Assembly: GCF_020886055.1 (NCBI RefSeq)
Contig: NZ_AP025184.1
Span: forward strand, 1,488,001 to 1,552,000
Source of the DNA: Flavobacterium ammoniigenes
GTDB lineage: Bacteria > Bacteroidota > Bacteroidia > Flavobacteriales > Flavobacteriaceae
Reading direction: 5' to 3'
Length of the DNA: 64,000 nt
The notes beneath the pieces are model-generated. The model did no database searches. It was not told the DNA's origin and was given only the letters and a program-made list of their open reading frames with translations. Both the position numbers and the translations under genes were made by a program. Of this stretch, positions 27,386-34,851 are shown one piece after another (the first letter of the stretch is position 1; every line of letters starts with the position of its first letter).

Positions 27386-28225
27386 ATGAGCAAGATAGAT
27401 TGGCAAACCGTCCGAGAATTTGAAGATATTACCTATAAAAAATGCAATGGAGTAGCACGAATAGCTTTTAATCGCCCAGAGGTGCGCAATGCGTTTCGTC
27501 CTAAAACTACTTCCGAATTATTGCAAGCTTTTCACGATGCGCAAGAAGACACTTCAATTGGAGTCGTTTTGTTATCAGCGGAAGGGCCTTCGTCTAAAGA
27601 TGGTATATGGTCTTTTTGCAGTGGAGGGGATCAAAAAGCACGTGGACACCAAGGATATGTTGGTGAAGACGGCTATCATAGATTGAACATTTTAGATGTG
27701 CAACGATTGATTCGCTTTATGCCAAAAGCAGTTATCTGTGTGGTTCCTGGTTGGGCTGTGGGCGGTGGTCATAGTTTGCACGTAGTTTGCGATTTGACTT
27801 TAGCGAGTAAAGAGCATGCTATTTTTAAACAAACCGATGCTGATGTGACAAGTTTTGACGGAGGCTACGGTTCTGCTTATTTAGCCAAAATGGTGGGGCA
27901 GAAAAAAGCCCGTGAAATCTTTTTCTTAGGGCGCAATTATTCGGCTCAAGAGGCGTATGAAATGGGCATGGTGAATGCTGTTATTCCTCACGATGAATTA
28001 GAAGATACAGCTTATGAATGGGCGCAAGAAATTTTGGCTAAATCACCAACGTCTATCAAAATGTTGAAATTCGCCATGAATTTAACCGATGATGGTATGG
28101 TTGGGCAACAAGTTTTTGCTGGTGAAGCGACTCGTTTGGCCTACATGACCGAAGAAGCGACAGAGGGTAGAAATGCCTTTTTGGAAAAAAGAAAACCTAA
28201 TTTCGAGAAAAAATGGTTGCCATAA
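27386..28225 (+). CDS. menB: 1,4-dihydroxy-2-naphthoyl-CoA synthase
   Basis: A 279-residue crotonase-fold enzyme cyclising o-succinylbenzoyl-CoA in menaquinone synthesis. RIAFNRPEVRNAFRPKT, the oxyanion block SFCSGGDQKARG, GWAVGGGHSLHVVCDLTLAS, DVTSFDGGYGSAYLAK and the C-terminal LEKRKPNFEKKWLP are typical MenB. The ATG at MSKIDWQTVREFEDI is chosen; an upstream frame runs into the preceding terminator. It is the first gene of the menB-menA-TPR-menC cluster. Confidence 0.97.
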   Translation: MSKIDWQTVREFEDITYKKCNGVARIAFNRPEVRNAFRPKTTSELLQAFHDAQEDTSIGVVLLSAEGPSSKDGIWSFCSGGDQKARGHQGYVGEDGYHRLNILDVQRLIRFMPKAVICVVPGWAVGGGHSLHVVCDLTLASKEHAIFKQTDADVTSFDGGYGSAYLAKMVGQKKAREIFFLGRNYSAQEAYEMGMVNAVIPHDELEDTAYEWAQEILAKSPTSIKMLKFAMNLTDDGMVGQQVFAGEATRLAYMTEEATEGRNAFLEKRKPNFEKKWLP

Positions 28226-28272
28226 AAGGTAGAATGCTACACTTTTAAAACATAACCTTATAAAAAATAAAA

Positions 28273-29223
28273 ATGAAACACTGGATCGAAGCTGCTCGAT
28301 TAAGAACCTTGCCCTTATCAGTTTCTGGAATTATAGTGGGTAGTATGTATGCGTTGGCAAACCCAACAGATGACGTGCTTACCCCAACCGAAGTATTCAA
28401 TTGGAAACTTTTTGCTTTTGCAATTATTACCACTTTGGGATTGCAAATCCTCTCCAACTTTGCCAATGACTATGGTGATGGAATGAAAGGAACAGACAAC
28501 GAAGATAGAGTAGGTCCTAAGCGCGCAATTCAAAGCGGAGTCATCACGCCCCAGGCAATGAAATCTGCTATTATTTTAACTTCCGTGCTGACTTTATTAT
28601 CTGCGATTTATTTAATTTATTTGGCTTTTGGAGCGCATAATTTAGGATATTCCTTGTTTTATTTGATTTTAGGAATTGCTGCAATTGCATCTGCGATACG
28701 CTATACTGTAGGTAATTCAGCTTATGGTTACAGAGGTTTTGGTGATGTGTTTGTGTTTGTGTTTTTTGGATTAGTGAGTACACTTGGTGTTAATTTTTTG
28801 TATTCCAAACAATTAGACGCGGTTTTGATTTTGCCTGCAACCGCAATTGGGTTTTTAAGTGTAGCAGTTTTGAATTTGAATAATATGCGTGACGAAGCTT
28901 CTGATAGAAAATCAGGAAAAAATACTTTGGTGGTTAAAATGGGAATCGAAAACGCAAAAAAATACCATTACTTTCTGATTGTAGGTGCCATGATATTGGT
29001 GTTGTTGTTTGCTGTTTTAAGTGATTTTAACTTCGATCAGTATTTATTTTTATTAGCCTATATACCTTTAATACAACACCTAATTACAGTTCGTAAAAAC
29101 GAAAACACTAAATTATTAGATCCTGAATTGAAAAAAGTAGCATTGAGTACTTTTGCACTTTCTATTTTGTTAGCCTTATGCATGATCTTTTTCTTTTCAG
29201 ATTTAATTGTAAATAACTCGTAA
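28273..29223 (+). CDS. menA: 1,4-dihydroxy-2-naphthoate polyprenyltransferase
   Basis: A 316-residue UbiA-superfamily membrane protein with about nine membrane helices. Both aspartate-rich motifs are present: NFANDYGDGMKGTDNEDR (first) and NNMRDEASDRKSGKNT (second), which hold Mg2+-diphosphate of the prenyl donor. It attaches the polyprenyl tail to 1,4-dihydroxy-2-naphthoate in the inner membrane. It follows menB by 47 bp. Confidence 0.96.
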   Translation: MKHWIEAARLRTLPLSVSGIIVGSMYALANPTDDVLTPTEVFNWKLFAFAIITTLGLQILSNFANDYGDGMKGTDNEDRVGPKRAIQSGVITPQAMKSAIILTSVLTLLSAIYLIYLAFGAHNLGYSLFYLILGIAAIASAIRYTVGNSAYGYRGFGDVFVFVFFGLVSTLGVNFLYSKQLDAVLILPATAIGFLSVAVLNLNNMRDEASDRKSGKNTLVVKMGIENAKKYHYFLIVGAMILVLLFAVLSDFNFDQYLFLLAYIPLIQHLITVRKNENTKLLDPELKKVALSTFALSILLALCMIFFFSDLIVNNS

Positions 29224-29266
29224 GCGATTACTATTAATTGCCATCTCAATTATACGAATATCTAGT

Positions 29267-30475
29267 ATGTTAAATAAAATCAGTTTCCTCTTTTTCTTTT
29301 TGATGACAATTCCGGTGCTACATGCTCAAAAAGAGGGGTACTGGGATAAAGAACGCTCAACTACAAAAGAAGTTGTGGTATCTGCAAGAGATCGAATTTT
29401 AATTAAGATTGATGACCTACCAACAGGAACTACCGAAATAATTTATCGCATCACGCTGTTGGATAAAAACCAGCAAATGTCCAATAGTCTAGTTTCGGTT
29501 TTGAAAGCGATTCCAGATCCAACAGGGATAAGCCAAGGATCAGCTGGAGCGGTATTTTTGCTATCTAAAATATCAGGAGACGATAAATGTAAATATGCTA
29601 TCTTTTCTAAGTTGGATGCGGCGAACAATTATATAGCTTCAGGAGATACTTCTGATGCTTGCTTAGTACAAGACGAACCTGTAAGTAAAGATGCAAAGCG
29701 ATTGTCAACAGAGAAATCCGATTGTTTGAAGTGGAGCGCAAATTCCAATCTGTTGTGGTTTGGTTTTGAAAGTAACAACTGGATTTTGAACCAAAAAATT
29801 ATACTAGAAGTAGTACCTTGGGTAGATTATAAATTGAGTCGAGGTTGGACCAAAGAAAATCGCAAGACAATAATTGACCAATGCAAAACATCTAGTTTAG
29901 CTCAAAAAATGTCTAATTCAGATGATTTTTGTGTTTGTGTTTCGGATAAAATTCAGGCAAAATATTCGTTCAAAGAGTTTCAGAAATTATTAATCGAAGA
30001 GCGTAATAAGGCTTTTAAAGATTATGGTGCGCTTTGTTTTAACGAAACAGGAGCTTCTAGCGCATTCAATTCGGATTTAAGATCACAAGCTGCAGTTTTG
30101 GCAAAAAAAGGCAAGTACGGCGCGGCAATTGCTAAAATGAATACGATTATAACTAATACAAAAGGTGCTGCTTTGGATTACAACACACTTGGTTATTATT
30201 ATCTAATCACCAAACAATACGGTAAAGCACTTAAGATTTTACAAGAAGCTGAAAAACAAGACGCAACCGAGTTGTTGATTCAATTGAATTTAGCTCATGC
30301 GTATTTACTAAACGGTAATTACAAATCGGCTAAAATAATTCATAAAACCTATTCTAATCAAAATGTTACGGATAGCTTGAGCTGGATACAAAAGACTAAA
30401 TTGGATTTTGATGCTTTTCAAAAGGCAGGAATTCAAAACGAAGACTTCAATGCTATTTTGAAAATTTTAGAATAA
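29267..30475 (+). CDS. Exported TPR-containing protein of unknown function
   Basis: A 402-residue protein with a signal peptide (MLNKISFLFFFLMTIPVLHAQ). Residues 20-190 are beta-rich with several cysteines (CKYAIF, CLVQDE, CLKW); ~255-370 hold TPR-like helical pairs (AVLAKKGKYGAAIAKMNTII, YNTLGYYYLITKQYGKALKI, NLAHAYLLNGNYKSAKIIHK). I know no named family. It sits inside the menaquinone cluster, 6 bp before menC, so it is probably transcribed with menB/A/C, but its role in the pathway is unknown and may be none. Confidence 0.85.
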   Translation: MLNKISFLFFFLMTIPVLHAQKEGYWDKERSTTKEVVVSARDRILIKIDDLPTGTTEIIYRITLLDKNQQMSNSLVSVLKAIPDPTGISQGSAGAVFLLSKISGDDKCKYAIFSKLDAANNYIASGDTSDACLVQDEPVSKDAKRLSTEKSDCLKWSANSNLLWFGFESNNWILNQKIILEVVPWVDYKLSRGWTKENRKTIIDQCKTSSLAQKMSNSDDFCVCVSDKIQAKYSFKEFQKLLIEERNKAFKDYGALCFNETGASSAFNSDLRSQAAVLAKKGKYGAAIAKMNTIITNTKGAALDYNTLGYYYLITKQYGKALKILQEAEKQDATELLIQLNLAHAYLLNGNYKSAKIIHKTYSNQNVTDSLSWIQKTKLDFDAFQKAGIQNEDFNAILKILE

Positions 30476-30481
30476 ATTCCT

Positions 30482-31519
30482 TTGAAAGCAACCTATCACA
30501 AATACCTACTACATTTCAAACGTCCTTCAGGAACTTCTAGAGGAGTAATGACAGATAAAGAAACTTGGTTTATTGTTATTGAACATGACGGTAAAAAAGG
30601 AATAGGTGAGTGTGGTATTCTTCGCGGACTCAGTTGTGACGATCGTCCCGATTATGAAGAGAAATTAGCTTGGACTTGTGCGAATATTCATTTGGGAAAA
30701 GATTTACTTTGGGAAGCTTTGTTAGAGTTTCCTTCGATACAGTTTGGAGTAGAAATGGCGTTCCAATCTTTAGTAAGTGAAACACCTTATTTACTTTTTT
30801 CATCTGACTTTACTCAAGGTCAAAAATCGATACCAATAAATGGCTTGATTTGGATGGGTGAGGAGTCATTTATGAAAGAACAAATAGAAGAAAAACTAGC
30901 GACTGGATTTCGATGTGTAAAATTAAAAATTGGCGCAATAGATTTTGATAAAGAACTCCAATTATTGCGTTTTATTCGAGCTAATTTTTCCGCTGAACAA
31001 GTCGAAATCCGAGTTGATGCTAATGGCGCTTTTAATGAAAATGACGCTTTAAATAAATTAGTTCAATTATCTGAATTTGAATTACATAGTATCGAACAAC
31101 CTATTGCTAAAAATAGCACTGACAGGATGTCAGAACTCTGTAAAACTAGTCCATTTCCTATTGCTTTGGACGAAGAGCTAATTGGTGTATTTTCGGTATT
31201 TGATAAAGAAGTTTTATTGCTAAAAATAAAACCTCAATATATCATTTTGAAGCCTAGTTTTGTGGGTGGTTTTCGAGGCACACAAGAGTGGATTTCGTTG
31301 GCCGAAAAACACCAAATCGGGTGGTGGATTACTTCAGCCTTAGAGAGTAATATAGGTTTAAACGCGATTGCACAATGGACTTTTTTACAGCACAATTTGA
31401 TGCCTCAAGGGTTAGGAACAGGTGCTTTGTATACGAATAATTTTGATTGTCCATTAGAAGTTGATGGAGGACAGTTGTGGTACGATATTAATAAGAATTG
31501 GGATTGTAATCTGATTTAA
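30482..31519 (+). CDS. menC: o-Succinylbenzoate synthase
   Basis: A 345-residue enolase-superfamily enzyme dehydrating SHCHC to o-succinylbenzoate for menaquinone. N-terminal capping domain KRPSGTSRGVMTDKETWFIV and GIGECGILRGLS; barrel with FRCVKLKIGAIDFDKE (KxK base), EIRVDANGAF (Asp ligand), LHSIEQPIAKN (Glu ligand), IALDEELIG (Asp/Glu) and YIILKPSFVGGF (Lys base). The start codon is TTG, 6 bases after the previous stop; no ATG is near, and the N-terminal homologous text begins right here. Last gene of the cluster, followed by a strong terminator. Confidence 0.95.
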   Translation: MKATYHKYLLHFKRPSGTSRGVMTDKETWFIVIEHDGKKGIGECGILRGLSCDDRPDYEEKLAWTCANIHLGKDLLWEALLEFPSIQFGVEMAFQSLVSETPYLLFSSDFTQGQKSIPINGLIWMGEESFMKEQIEEKLATGFRCVKLKIGAIDFDKELQLLRFIRANFSAEQVEIRVDANGAFNENDALNKLVQLSEFELHSIEQPIAKNSTDRMSELCKTSPFPIALDEELIGVFSVFDKEVLLLKIKPQYIILKPSFVGGFRGTQEWISLAEKHQIGWWITSALESNIGLNAIAQWTFLQHNLMPQGLGTGALYTNNFDCPLEVDGGQLWYDINKNWDCNLI

Positions 31520-31521
31520 AA

Positions 31522-31559
31522 TAAAAAAAAAGCCTTGTATAAAATACAAGGCTTTTTTT
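31522..31559. terminator. Bidirectional terminator between menC and tmRNA
   Basis: A-run, stem AAGCCTTGTAT / ATACAAGGCTT, T-run. It ends menC on the plus strand and the tmRNA on the minus strand. Confidence 0.92.
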
Positions 31560-31560
31560 G

Positions 31561-31954
31561 TGGAGTCGCCGGGAATCGAACCCGGGTCCAAACAAGCAAC
31601 TAAAGAGCTTTCTACAGGCTTATTTCCTGATTGAATTTTCGATGTTTTGCTAGGCCAGAAACAGCCACAAAACACTTAGCTTCTTTATTTTCGAAAATCG
31701 CCCGAAACCAACGAAAATCTAGGTTTATATTTACGATTCCCCTAGATCAAATGCTATAAACCAAAGCCTTTGAGGAGAATCCTGCTTTCCTACCTGGTAG
31801 GACGAGGCTAATCTTACTATGATTCAGATTATGCAGCAAGAGCGTAGTTTCCTTCGCCGTGTAAAAAGTGTGAAGCCTTTTATTAACGAGAATTACTTCA
31901 GTTCTCGACCTGCTTACTTTTCAATTCGACCTGCTGTCAAAACCAGTCGACCCC
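31561..31954 (-). ncRNA. ssrA: Transfer-messenger RNA (tmRNA)
   Basis: A 394-nt RNA on the minus strand. The 5' end GGGGTCGACTGGTTTTGACA pairs with the 3' end ...CGACTCCA to form the alanine acceptor stem, and the 3' T-arm reads GGGTTCGATTCCC. The coding part is at 31829-31858: GGC GAA GGA AAC TAC GCT CTT GCT GCA TAA, giving the proteolysis tag GEGNYALAA after the charged alanine. The full CCA end is not encoded (only CA follows the discriminator A). It acts with SmpB (19198-19650) to rescue stalled ribosomes and tag the unfinished protein. Confidence 0.98.
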
Positions 31955-31999
31955 ATTTCGATTATAGTAAAGTCAATAACTAACCTAAAAACCGAGTGG

Positions 32000-32007
32000 C
32001 AAAGGTA
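32000..32007 (-). promoter_or_regulatory. Probable -7 element of the tmRNA promoter
   Basis: TACCTTTG on the minus strand, matching TAnnTTTG, about 46 bases upstream of the mature tmRNA 5' end, leaving a short leader for removal by RNase P. No clear -33 TTG is seen. Confidence 0.5.
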
Positions 32008-32069
32008 AATCATTTTAAGGGATAAAACGAATTGATTTGGGTATTTGAAATCGTAATTTCTAAATGAGA

Positions 32070-33272
32070 TTATTCGTCAGTATCTGTTTCAAAAGGGTAG
32101 TCTCCAAAAAGTGGCGCCACTTTTTTAACATTATAAGTGCTTTTGTTCATTTTGTTTGATAAAGCAATTATGGTAACTTGTTCTTTAGGAAGTGTAATGT
32201 AAGCTGAAGTATTACCATGCCACCAACCGTTATGAAAATAAAAATTTTGTCCTGTTTTCCAATTAATCATACGAATACCTAAACCGTAATTTTTCTCACC
32301 TTCTCTTTCATTACTATACCCTACATGAACTTGTTTGGCCAAAGCAGGTTCTAAGAAATCTTTTCTACTTCTAGCACGATCAAATTTCAATAGGTCTCTT
32401 ACGGTAGAATAAATATTTTTATCTCCATACACTTCGTCAAGGTAGTCTTTACCAATTTCTACTCGGTTAGCCTTGTACGAAGGAACAATTCGGTCTTTAT
32501 CTTTTTCATAGTCAAAAACGAAGGTGTCTTTCATTCCAAGAGGCTTGAAAATCATTTCAGTCATCGCAGTTTTGTAGCTCTTTTTAGTTATTTTCTCTAT
32601 GATCAGTGCCAACATGGCATAGTTGGTATTACAATAGGCAAAACGAGTATTTGTGCGTGATTCGAGTCCAATATTTTTGGTCGCCAAAAGCGTCAAAATA
32701 TCTTGATTGGTCAAACGGTTATGGCGATCCCAAACGCCATCATCTCGATCAGTGAAATAAGCATAATTACGCAATCCGCTACGGTGATTCAATAACATTC
32801 GGACAGTCACTTCTGGGAATGGAAATTCTTTTAAAATGGTATTGACTTTTTGATCTAATTTCAGTCGATTTGCATTAACCAGTTTCAATACAGCTGCCGC
32901 AGTTAAAACCTTACTCACGGAAGCAATATGCAATGGAGTAGTAGGAGTAATACTGTCTTTTTTGCTAAGATTAGCCAATCCATCGTATTTTTCAAAAATA
33001 ATTTGGCCGTTTTTAGCTACCAGAAAAGCGCCATTTGCACTATTTCCTGGCCAATTTTTATTGTAAAAATGAGCGATTTTTTGTCGAGTAGACCTTACAT
33101 AGGATTCACTCAGTTTTGGTTCCTCATTAGTTAAAGATCTCATTTTAGGTAAGACGTTCTCGGGAAGTTCCGAATCTTTGATATCAGAATCAGTTTCGTT
33201 TTTACCGCAAGAGTTTAAAACAAGAGATAAAACCAGTATTTGTAGTATATTTGTTTTCTTAAAATAATTCAT
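32070..33272 (-). CDS. Lipoprotein serine hydrolase (class C beta-lactamase/DD-peptidase family)
   Basis: A 400-residue protein with a lipoprotein signal and lipobox cysteine C22 (VLNSCGKN), so anchored to a membrane. The catalytic motif SxxK is S118-V-S-K121 in HIASVSKVLTAAAV; the YxN motif is YCN in RFAYCNTNYAML; the third motif is HNGWWHG near the C-terminus. These belong to the beta-lactamase/esterase/D-Ala-D-Ala peptidase group (Pfam Beta-lactamase). It is unlikely to be a resistance enzyme; a peptidase or esterase role in the envelope is more probable. TATATTTG (minus, 33295-33302) is a likely -7 element. Confidence 0.93.
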   Translation of the reverse strand: MNYFKKTNILQILVLSLVLNSCGKNETDSDIKDSELPENVLPKMRSLTNEEPKLSESYVRSTRQKIAHFYNKNWPGNSANGAFLVAKNGQIIFEKYDGLANLSKKDSITPTTPLHIASVSKVLTAAAVLKLVNANRLKLDQKVNTILKEFPFPEVTVRMLLNHRSGLRNYAYFTDRDDGVWDRHNRLTNQDILTLLATKNIGLESRTNTRFAYCNTNYAMLALIIEKITKKSYKTAMTEMIFKPLGMKDTFVFDYEKDKDRIVPSYKANRVEIGKDYLDEVYGDKNIYSTVRDLLKFDRARSRKDFLEPALAKQVHVGYSNEREGEKNYGLGIRMINWKTGQNFYFHNGWWHGNTSAYITLPKEQVTIIALSNKMNKSTYNVKKVAPLFGDYPFETDTDE

Positions 33273-33490
33273 TTGTGTAGTGGTACTTGAATCACAAATA
33301 TATTGATTCCATCGCTTTTAGGAAGGCTTTTTTCGAATATGAGGAATTATTTATCCACAACAAAATGTTATTAAAATGGTATTTAATTGGGTTTCAAGGA
33401 GTCTTATTTTAATTGGAATCAAAATTTAAGTCTAAATAGTATGATTTTCTAATTTATTAGAAAATTTAAAAGGTATAATTATAGTAAATA

Positions 33491-34450
33491 ATGAGTTTAA
33501 AATTCGGGATTGTAAAAGAATTAAATCAGGAATTAGACCGTCGAGTTGCTTTTTCTCCAACACAATTGGAGGAATTGAAGTTGCTTTATCCACGGTTGGA
33601 ATTTCGAGTAGAATCTTCAGATAATCGAATCTTTACTGACGAAGAATATGAATCAAAAGGGATTACAGTTAGTAGTGATATTACAGATTGTGATGTTTTA
33701 ATAGGAATCAACCCGATAGCTCCATCGAATTTAATTCTTGGTAAAGAGTATCTATTTGTTACGGATTTAATCAAGAAAGTGAATCCATTATTTACATTGG
33801 ATGCTTTGACCAGTCTTGTAGGAACCTATAATGCTTTTCGTGCTTTCGGACTTAAATTTGAATTATTTAAATTACCTGCCATTGCTACTTTTTCAGACCA
33901 AGCGACTTTGACAACCTATTTAAAGCGACCTGTTTTACCTCCATTGAAAATTACATTTATCGGGTCAGAAGCTAATTTAGTAGGAGCGGAGGTCATTATG
34001 AAAGCATTAAAAATAAAGAAAGTAAGTTCGGATGATTTTCTCTCCAAGAATTTTGCCCAAGCAGTATATACATTCATTAACTCTCCTGAACAAATTAATT
34101 TAGAATCCTTTACTACAGTTTCAGATATCTGTATTATTAATTCGTCTATTAATGGAAAATCAGTGCTTGTCTCACAAGAATTGTTGAATACAAAAGACGG
34201 CAAGTTGCGAGTTGTAGCTGATTTGAATCCTATGAGTACGAATTCCATTGCTTGCACACTACGTCAATCTACTCCGGAAGATCCGTTTTATGGTTATTTA
34301 CCTAACGAAAATAAAGAAGTTGATTTGCATCACCCTGGAGCCATTGTTGTAGTTGCTGTGCCAGACACCACAATTGAATATCCTAAAGAGACAAGTGAAT
34401 TCATTGGAAGTCAATTGGCTCAATATTATATTCCTACCGTATTTAAGTAA
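33491..34450 (+). CDS. Saccharopine/alanine dehydrogenase-like protein, active site apparently lost
   Basis: A 319-residue protein of the lysine-forming saccharopine dehydrogenase / AlaDH-PNT superfamily: FGIVKELNQELDRRVAFSPTQL, VESSDNRIFTDEEYES, YNAFRAFGLKFELFKLP and a Rossmann region near residue 150 (ITFIGSEANLVGAEVIMKAL). It differs from active members: the catalytic Lys of the V-K-E segment is N74, the His of F-S-H is D92, about 30 residues carrying the ...YDHE...FG.yAG segment are missing between 100 and 112, and the glycine-rich nucleotide loop is GSEANLVG. It is thus probably not a dehydrogenase and may bind or regulate. The alignment is from memory. Confidence 0.75.
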   Translation: MSLKFGIVKELNQELDRRVAFSPTQLEELKLLYPRLEFRVESSDNRIFTDEEYESKGITVSSDITDCDVLIGINPIAPSNLILGKEYLFVTDLIKKVNPLFTLDALTSLVGTYNAFRAFGLKFELFKLPAIATFSDQATLTTYLKRPVLPPLKITFIGSEANLVGAEVIMKALKIKKVSSDDFLSKNFAQAVYTFINSPEQINLESFTTVSDICIINSSINGKSVLVSQELLNTKDGKLRVVADLNPMSTNSIACTLRQSTPEDPFYGYLPNENKEVDLHHPGAIVVVAVPDTTIEYPKETSEFIGSQLAQYYIPTVFK

Positions 34451-34531
34451 ATTCTAGAGCATACCAACTTAAGGTAATTTTCTAATTTTGATATCAATAT
34501 AAAAAAGTTGACCTAGTTTTTAATTTTTTTG

Positions 34532-34562
34532 TTGTCAGGCCAAAATATTAAACTTACATTTG
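34532..34562 (+). promoter_or_regulatory. Bacteroidota-type promoter for the small membrane protein
   Basis: TTG at 34532-34534, a 20-base spacer, then TACATTTG at 34555-34562, matching TTG-N19/20-TAnnTTTG. The ATG is 30 bases downstream. Confidence 0.65.
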
Positions 34563-34591
34563 TGCTTGTATACAAACAAATTCCGGAAAAT

Positions 34592-34762
34592 ATGTTTACT
34601 TTTTCACAGTACTTAGGCTTTTTACTTTTCTTAACCATTTTGACAATGGGATTTTGGCTAATGTTTTTCTTAGTTGGATTCGTGTCGTACTGGGTTGGTG
34701 GAGCTTCTTGGGAAGCTTACAAAGAAAAGAAAGCAAAAAAGAAAGAAGAACAATCAGCTTAA
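34592..34762 (+). CDS. Small single-pass membrane protein, function unknown
   Basis: A 56-residue protein: a hydrophobic stretch of about 30 residues (FSQYLGFLLFLTILTMGFWL and MFFLVGFVSYWVGG) crossing the membrane once or as a tight hairpin, then a strongly basic tail (EAYKEKKAKKKEEQSA). The ATG at MFTFSQYLG is chosen because a TTG further up lies inside the promoter. It has its own promoter and terminator, which supports it as a real gene. Confidence 0.75.
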   Translation: MFTFSQYLGFLLFLTILTMGFWLMFFLVGFVSYWVGGASWEAYKEKKAKKKEEQSA

Positions 34763-34780
34763 TCTGATTGTTTGATAGTA

Positions 34781-34811
34781 AAAAAGCTCCGAGATTCGGA
34801 GCTTTTTTTAT
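34781..34811. terminator. Terminator after the small membrane protein gene
   Basis: A-run, stem AGCTCCGA / TCGGAGCT with a 3-base loop, T-run. Works for both strands, so it may also serve the convergent receptor gene. Confidence 0.9.
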
Positions 34812-34851
34812 GCAAAAAAAAGACTGCCTTTTCAGACAGTCTCCTATTTAT

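Noticed and set aside
32070..33272. Beta-lactam resistance gene
   Set aside because: The SxxK/YxN motifs are shared with esterases and DD-peptidases; it is a lipoprotein in a core region with no resistance context.
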